From positions 352,087 through 416,086 of the forward strand of contig NZ_LYPC01000022.1 in assembly GCF_001700435.1 (NCBI RefSeq): 64,000 bases of DNA. The letters are read 5' to 3'. The position numbers and the translations under genes were made by a program. The notes under the pieces were generated by a model that was not told where the DNA came from, did not search any database, and was given only the letters and a program-made list of their open reading frames with translations. Position 1 is the stretch's first letter. Each line of letters begins with the position of its first letter. The DNA is from Paenibacillus pectinilyticus. Its GTDB lineage: Bacteria; Bacillota; Bacilli; Paenibacillales; NBRC-103111. Shown one piece after another: positions 59,994 to 64,000 of this stretch.

Positions 59994-61753
59994 GCCAGCA
60001 CCTCCTCTAGTCCAGTGGCGAGTAATTGGCTAAAGCGGGAATTCGGATCAGCGGCTAGCCGTTCTCTTTTGCCAGATTCCAAAACGCGCCCTGCATCTAA
60101 AATAACAATATGATCCGCACGTTGAACCGTAGCAAGTCGATGAGCAATCATGATACATGAACGCTCTTTCAGCAGCCTAGAGACAGCCTTCTCCATTCGT
60201 TGCTCGGTCAAAGGATCCAATCTCGATGACGCCTCATCCATGATCACAAGCCCGGGATTGGTTAGAAAAACCCGTGCGAACGCCAATAATTGCGCTTCCC
60301 CCGCAGATAAGCTGCTTCCTCCTGACGCAAGTCCCGTGTCCAGGCCTTCCGGCATAGCCTCATACCAAGCACCCAAACCTAATTCCTGCAGCACCTCAAT
60401 GATCTGCTCATCCCGAATTGTCTCATCATAAAAGGTTAAATTATCGCGAATTGTCCCTTGGATAATTTCGATATTTTGCGTCACGAGTGCGACACGCTTT
60501 CTTAACTCAATTAATGTGCAATCACGGATATTCGTCCCGCCGAGTGCAATCACGCCGCTTTGCGGATCGTAAAATCGTAGTAATAGCCTAGCTAATGTAG
60601 ACTTCCCGCTCCCCGTACGGCCCAGTAAGCCGAGCACTTCACCAGGCTTCAAGGTCATCGATAATTCATCTATCGTCGGTTGATCCTCATCATAACTAAA
60701 CGTGACTTTTTGAAAATCAACGGATAACGGTCCTGCTGGAAGTTGAGCGCCTGGTCCATCTTGTATCTTCGATTGAATCGCGAATAACGCTCGAATGCGT
60801 GAGATACTAGCATCTGCTTTTTGCAAATCTTCCATTTGCGTTCGAATCTTCTCAATCGGCTTCGCCAGTAATTCGGTATAGAAGAAGATCAAATAAACTG
60901 TACCAAGCGAAATGTGATGGCCATGCCATAAGTAGGCGCTGATCCCGAAAGCCATCGCATTCCCTAAAGCGAACACGAAGATCGACATGTTCCACATTGC
61001 ACAAAAGCCGAGAAAAGCTTTGACACGCAGCGGAAGCATCGTTCTAAGCATCGTATAGAAGCGATTCATCACGAAGCTCACAGCGCCATTAGCCCGAATG
61101 TCCTCTGTTCCCTCCAAATGCTCACCGATAAAGCCATAAAACTCAGCGTTCGCTTGACGCCATTTTGCCCAAACCGGTACCGCGAATTGACGAATCCATT
61201 GAATCATGTAGATCGCGAATACAACGAATACGGCCATCCCCGTTCCAATCAGCCAGTTCTCGCGAAATAAAAGAACGAGAATGCCAGCCATCAACAGCAC
61301 GTTCCCCAACAAATGAATGATCATAGAAGAGAAGAAATTCGCAAGCGCATTCACATCGCCATCCACTCGCTCAATTAGCGATCCTGATGTCTGGCTTTTA
61401 TGAAACGTCATATCCAAAGACAAACAATGTGCCGCCAAGTCGACGCGCAGCTTATTCGTCGTTTTCCAGCCCACATTTTCGCTAAAATAGGTAGCAATCA
61501 CTGAGACAAGCTGCTGGATCAGCGCAAATCCGATAAACAGCATCGCAGCTGTGAAAAGTGGCTTCATCGCCCCTTGCGACTGAGCCGTATCGATAAAATA
61601 GCGAATAATTTGCGGATTAATCAGCTGCAGCCCGATGGAAGCAAATAACAGCAGTGTCAGTCCGATCAGCGTTCCCTTCTGGGGAAACAGATAGCGGCCC
61701 AGCAACTCGCGGTATTGTCCCATAGAGTTGCTGTTCTTGCGGTTTTTGTTCAT
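59990..61753 (-). CDS. ABC exporter half-transporter (canonical Walker B)
   Basis: Membrane exporter subunit of about 587 residues: six transmembrane segments (about 20-300) and an ATPase domain (about 345-587). Walker A is GRTGSGKST, Walker B LVIMDEASSRLD has the catalytic Glu, and the signature is LSAGEAQLLA instead of LSGGQ. It forms a heterodimer with the downstream gene product: its weak signature and the partner's Asp-bearing Walker B meet in the same, degenerate, site. The ATG at 61753 lies 11 bases after GGAGG; the GTG at 61789 precedes that site and is not used. Confidence 0.92.
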   Translation of the reverse strand: MNKNRKNSNSMGQYRELLGRYLFPQKGTLIGLTLLLFASIGLQLINPQIIRYFIDTAQSQGAMKPLFTAAMLFIGFALIQQLVSVIATYFSENVGWKTTNKLRVDLAAHCLSLDMTFHKSQTSGSLIERVDGDVNALANFFSSMIIHLLGNVLLMAGILVLLFRENWLIGTGMAVFVVFAIYMIQWIRQFAVPVWAKWRQANAEFYGFIGEHLEGTEDIRANGAVSFVMNRFYTMLRTMLPLRVKAFLGFCAMWNMSIFVFALGNAMAFGISAYLWHGHHISLGTVYLIFFYTELLAKPIEKIRTQMEDLQKADASISRIRALFAIQSKIQDGPGAQLPAGPLSVDFQKVTFSYDEDQPTIDELSMTLKPGEVLGLLGRTGSGKSTLARLLLRFYDPQSGVIALGGTNIRDCTLIELRKRVALVTQNIEIIQGTIRDNLTFYDETIRDEQIIEVLQELGLGAWYEAMPEGLDTGLASGGSSLSAGEAQLLAFARVFLTNPGLVIMDEASSRLDPLTEQRMEKAVSRLLKERSCIMIAHRLATVQRADHIVILDAGRVLESGKRERLAADPNSRFSQLLATGLEEVLA

Positions 61754-61841
61754 AAAAATGGAGTCCTCCGTATTCCTCTTGACGTACACTCCATCATACT
61801 AAATTGGCATCATCCCGACAACGGACACTTTGGGTAAAATG

Positions 61842-61865
61842 AAAAAAGCCGCGTTGCGGCGGCTG
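61842..61865 (-). terminator. Terminator after the mmsA gene
   Basis: On the minus strand GCCGC pairs with GCGGC across a six-base loop and runs into TTTTTTC, about 80 bases after the stop. Confidence 0.7.
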
Positions 61866-61942
61866 CTTCGGTTCGTGTCGTTCATATCGTTTTGACATGG
61901 TACGGATTGAATGCATTATGTTTTTCCTTCACTACAACATGC

Positions 61943-63385
61943 TCAAAAAAACCGCGAAGTCATCATCTTCTTCTTCGTATAAAATTCAACCCCATCTTTG
62001 CCATTGGCATGCAAATCACCATAGAAGGAGTCTTTCCATCCCGAGAATGGGAAAAATGCCATCGGTGCCGGCACGCCTACATTGACTCCCAGCATCCCCG
62101 CCTCAACTTCCTCGCGGAATTGACGCACGGCTTTCGCATTCTCCGTGTAGATCACCGCAGAATTCCCGAATCGCGAGTAATTCACGAGCGTTAACGCCGC
62201 ATCCAAATCCTCCGCGCGGAACAACGATAGAACCGGCCCGAATATTTCTTCTTTAGCAATCGTCATTTCCGGTTTCACATGATCAAATATCGTAGCTCCC
62301 AGGAAAAAGCCCTCGCCCTCGCACGCAGCAACCGTTCGGCCATCAATCAGCAGTTCCGCTCCTTCGGCGATTCCTTTTTCAATAAAGCTGGCAATTCGCG
62401 TACGTTGTTCATCACGAATGATAGGCGTCAGTGTCACCTGCTCCTCCATCCCATTCCCCAGCACCATCTGACCTGCTGACTCTTGCAGTGACTGCACGAA
62501 TGCATCGCCATCCCCGACAACGACGACAGCGGAGCAGGCCATACACCTTTCCCCAGCGGAACCGAATGAAGACATGATAATATTCTCCACCGTCTTCTCG
62601 AGGTGAGCATCGGGCATCACAATATGGTAGTTCTTGGCGCCAGCCAGAGCTTGCACCCTTTTACCTGCAGCGGATGCTCGCTCATATACATACTTAGCGA
62701 CTGGCTGTGAGCCGACAAAGGAAATCGCTTTGACCGCAGACGCCGTCGTGAGCGCATTCACCACATCATGCGCGCCATGCACGACATTCAGCACGCCATC
62801 TGGAAGCCCGGCTTCCTGCATCAGCGATGCTAATTTCATTGCCGTGAGCGGAGTTCTCTCCGATGGCTTCAAGACGAACGTGTTCCCGCATGCTATCGCT
62901 AACGGAAACATCCAACAGGGAACCATCATCGGGAAGTTAAATGGTGTTATCCCTCCTACGACGCCCAGCGGTACACGAAACAATTCAGAATCCATCTCGG
63001 CGGAAATATTGGCCAGTGTGGAACCCATCATATGGGAAGGTGCACCCGCTGCAAATTCCACACACTCAATCCCGCGCAGTACCTCACCTAGCGCTTCTTT
63101 ATAACTCTTCCCATTCTCCTGCGTAATCAGTTCAGCAAGTTCTTGCTCATGGGACTGTAATAGCTGCCAATAATGAAATAGCACACGCGCACGTTTAGGA
63201 ACAGGTGTTCTACTCCATGATTCATAGGCCTTCTGTGCCGCACTAACAGCAAGCTCCACATCCTCAGCAGTTGAAAGTGGCACGCGCGCAATGACTTTCC
63301 CTGTTGCAGGGTTGATTACGTCACCCTTTTCACCACCTATTGCGTCTATCCAAACGCCATTGACTAAATTTTGCAGCTCCCTCAT
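61943..63385 (-). CDS. mmsA: CoA-acylating methylmalonate-semialdehyde dehydrogenase
   Basis: Soluble NAD- and CoA-dependent dehydrogenase of 480 residues that turns malonate- or methylmalonate-semialdehyde into acetyl-CoA or propionyl-CoA, in valine, beta-alanine and myo-inositol breakdown. NAD motif FVGSQPVAKYV, catalytic Cys281 in GSAGERCMACS, and N-terminal Rossmann part GVVGGITPFNFPMMVPCWMFPLAIACGN are typical. The protein ends with the family's KKKMMTSRFF-like tail. AGGAG precedes the ATG. It is divergent from a PucR regulator. Its product propionyl-CoA is used by the mmg-type operon 10 kb away. Confidence 0.93.
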   Translation of the reverse strand: MRELQNLVNGVWIDAIGGEKGDVINPATGKVIARVPLSTAEDVELAVSAAQKAYESWSRTPVPKRARVLFHYWQLLQSHEQELAELITQENGKSYKEALGEVLRGIECVEFAAGAPSHMMGSTLANISAEMDSELFRVPLGVVGGITPFNFPMMVPCWMFPLAIACGNTFVLKPSERTPLTAMKLASLMQEAGLPDGVLNVVHGAHDVVNALTTASAVKAISFVGSQPVAKYVYERASAAGKRVQALAGAKNYHIVMPDAHLEKTVENIIMSSFGSAGERCMACSAVVVVGDGDAFVQSLQESAGQMVLGNGMEEQVTLTPIIRDEQRTRIASFIEKGIAEGAELLIDGRTVAACEGEGFFLGATIFDHVKPEMTIAKEEIFGPVLSLFRAEDLDAALTLVNYSRFGNSAVIYTENAKAVRQFREEVEAGMLGVNVGVPAPMAFFPFSGWKDSFYGDLHANGKDGVEFYTKKKMMTSRFF

Positions 63386-63518
63386 CGTCGCTCATCTCCT
63401 GGCAGCCTGAAATTTTCTAAATATTCCCCACAATTCACTAGACACATTGTATAATGAATCTCAATCCAATTCTCTCGAATGAACGTCAACTTCCCTAACA
63501 TGAAAAGAGTGATCTTCC

Positions 63519-64000
63519 ATGGTTCAAACCCTCTTACAATTAACTGTTCACGATATTTTACAGCGCCCTCTTTTTCAGAAGGCTGAGGCGATCGCAACAG
63601 AAGAAGCGTTAGCTCGCAAAGTGCGTTGGGTTCACATTATGGAGGTTACGCAAGTCGGTCATTTATTGAACGGCAATGAACTCATTCTTAGTACAGGAAT
63701 TGGTTGGGGGGATAACGAAGCAACAAGTCTTTCTTTTCTCCAACAATTAATCGATCATGGTGCTTCTGGACTCTGTATCGAGCTCGGAACCTATACGAAA
63801 CAACCGCTTGAACGTTTGAAGTCACTTGCCCTCGAAGCGAATTTCCCGCTCATTTTATTTCATGAAGAAGTTCGATATATTGATATCACCCAAGATTTAC
63901 ATGCCTATTTTATTCATCAGCATCACAAAATGGTCTCCGACCTAGAAGCCCTCTCCACCGGGCTCAATCAGCTTCTGCTATCGGGTAAAGGCTTACAGCC
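63519..64000 (+). CDS. PucR-family transcriptional regulator, 3' truncated by window edge
   Basis: N-terminal 160 residues of a PucR-type regulator; the frame is open to the window end, so the C-terminal helix-turn-helix lies outside. It begins MVQTLLQLTVHDILQRPLFQKAEAIATEE, then LARKVRWVHIMEVTQVGHLLNGNELILSTGIGWGD, the characteristic purine catabolism PucR N-terminal domain, ending with LEANFPLILFHEEVRYIDITQ. The ATG at 63519 is preceded by AAGAGTGAT. It is divergent from mmsA, with 133 bases between, so it probably controls the uptake or breakdown of beta-alanine, GABA or another semialdehyde source. Confidence 0.85.
   Translation, partial: MVQTLLQLTVHDILQRPLFQKAEAIATEEALARKVRWVHIMEVTQVGHLLNGNELILSTGIGWGDNEATSLSFLQQLIDHGASGLCIELGTYTKQPLERLKSLALEANFPLILFHEEVRYIDITQDLHAYFIHQHHKMVSDLEALSTGLNQLLLSGKGLQ

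Overview
The window looks like chromosomal DNA of a spore-forming, plant-polysaccharide-degrading Paenibacillus or close relative (Paenibacillaceae). The reasons are moderate GC, strong GGAGG-type ribosome binding sites, YesMN/LplABC-type sugar import, SLH-anchored glycosidase, stalk (copper amine oxidase N-terminal) domains, CotF and CgeB spore proteins, and an mmg-type methylcitrate operon. Two genes run off the ends: a type II NADH dehydrogenase on the left and a PucR regulator on the right. I saw no rRNA, tRNA, CRISPR array, insertion sequence or prophage. Most genes between 17 and 63 kb lie on the minus strand.

Layout. 0-5 kb: NADH dehydrogenase, an intergenic repeat region, an FMN reductase, then a minus-strand operon of response regulator, histidine kinase and a two-repeat His-rich lipoprotein. 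5-17 kb: a galactan utilisation locus. It holds a surface-anchored GH53 galactanase carrying a cohesin-like domain, a small dockerin protein, an ABC importer (two permeases and a lipoprotein receptor), and a divergent YesN/YesM two-component system. A near-identical 28-bp sequence lies at the same distance upstream of the importer and of the galactanase. 17-36 kb: stalk-domain and CAP-domain secreted proteins, a GltS-like oxidoreductase, methyltransferases, two tandem CgeB-like glycosyltransferases, a HIT protein, CotF, an amino acid permease, YqcI, LysE, DUF1989, a TIM-barrel isomerase, an SRPBCC protein, a TetR/MFS efflux pair and a second MFS protein. 36-43 kb: many small genes, including a DUF3990 putative ADP-ribosyltransferase with an overlapping small gene, a GIY-YIG/DUF6530 operon, a MerR/SDR divergent pair with two 19-bp-spacer promoters, and a coupled HIT-DUF1871-small protein operon, ending in an exact 41-bp tandem repeat array. 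43-51.5 kb: a seven-gene operon for the methylcitrate cycle and acyl-CoA oxidation with a perfect CcpA cre site upstream. 51.6-57 kb: an unusual sigma factor with a large fused C-terminal domain, a DinG-family helicase, a radical SAM/SPASM protein and the lipid II flippase Amj. 57-64 kb: an intergenic region with a 36-bp tandem repeat, a heterodimeric ABC exporter with a Gln/Glu-rich linker, methylmalonate-semialdehyde dehydrogenase and its divergent PucR regulator.

The main metabolic themes are galactan capture and import, and propionyl-CoA handling: MmsA makes propionyl-CoA and the mmg-type operon consumes it. Starts were moved from the longest reading frame to the best ribosome binding site where the sequence supported this. 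All family assignments are from reading the sequence; no database search was run.
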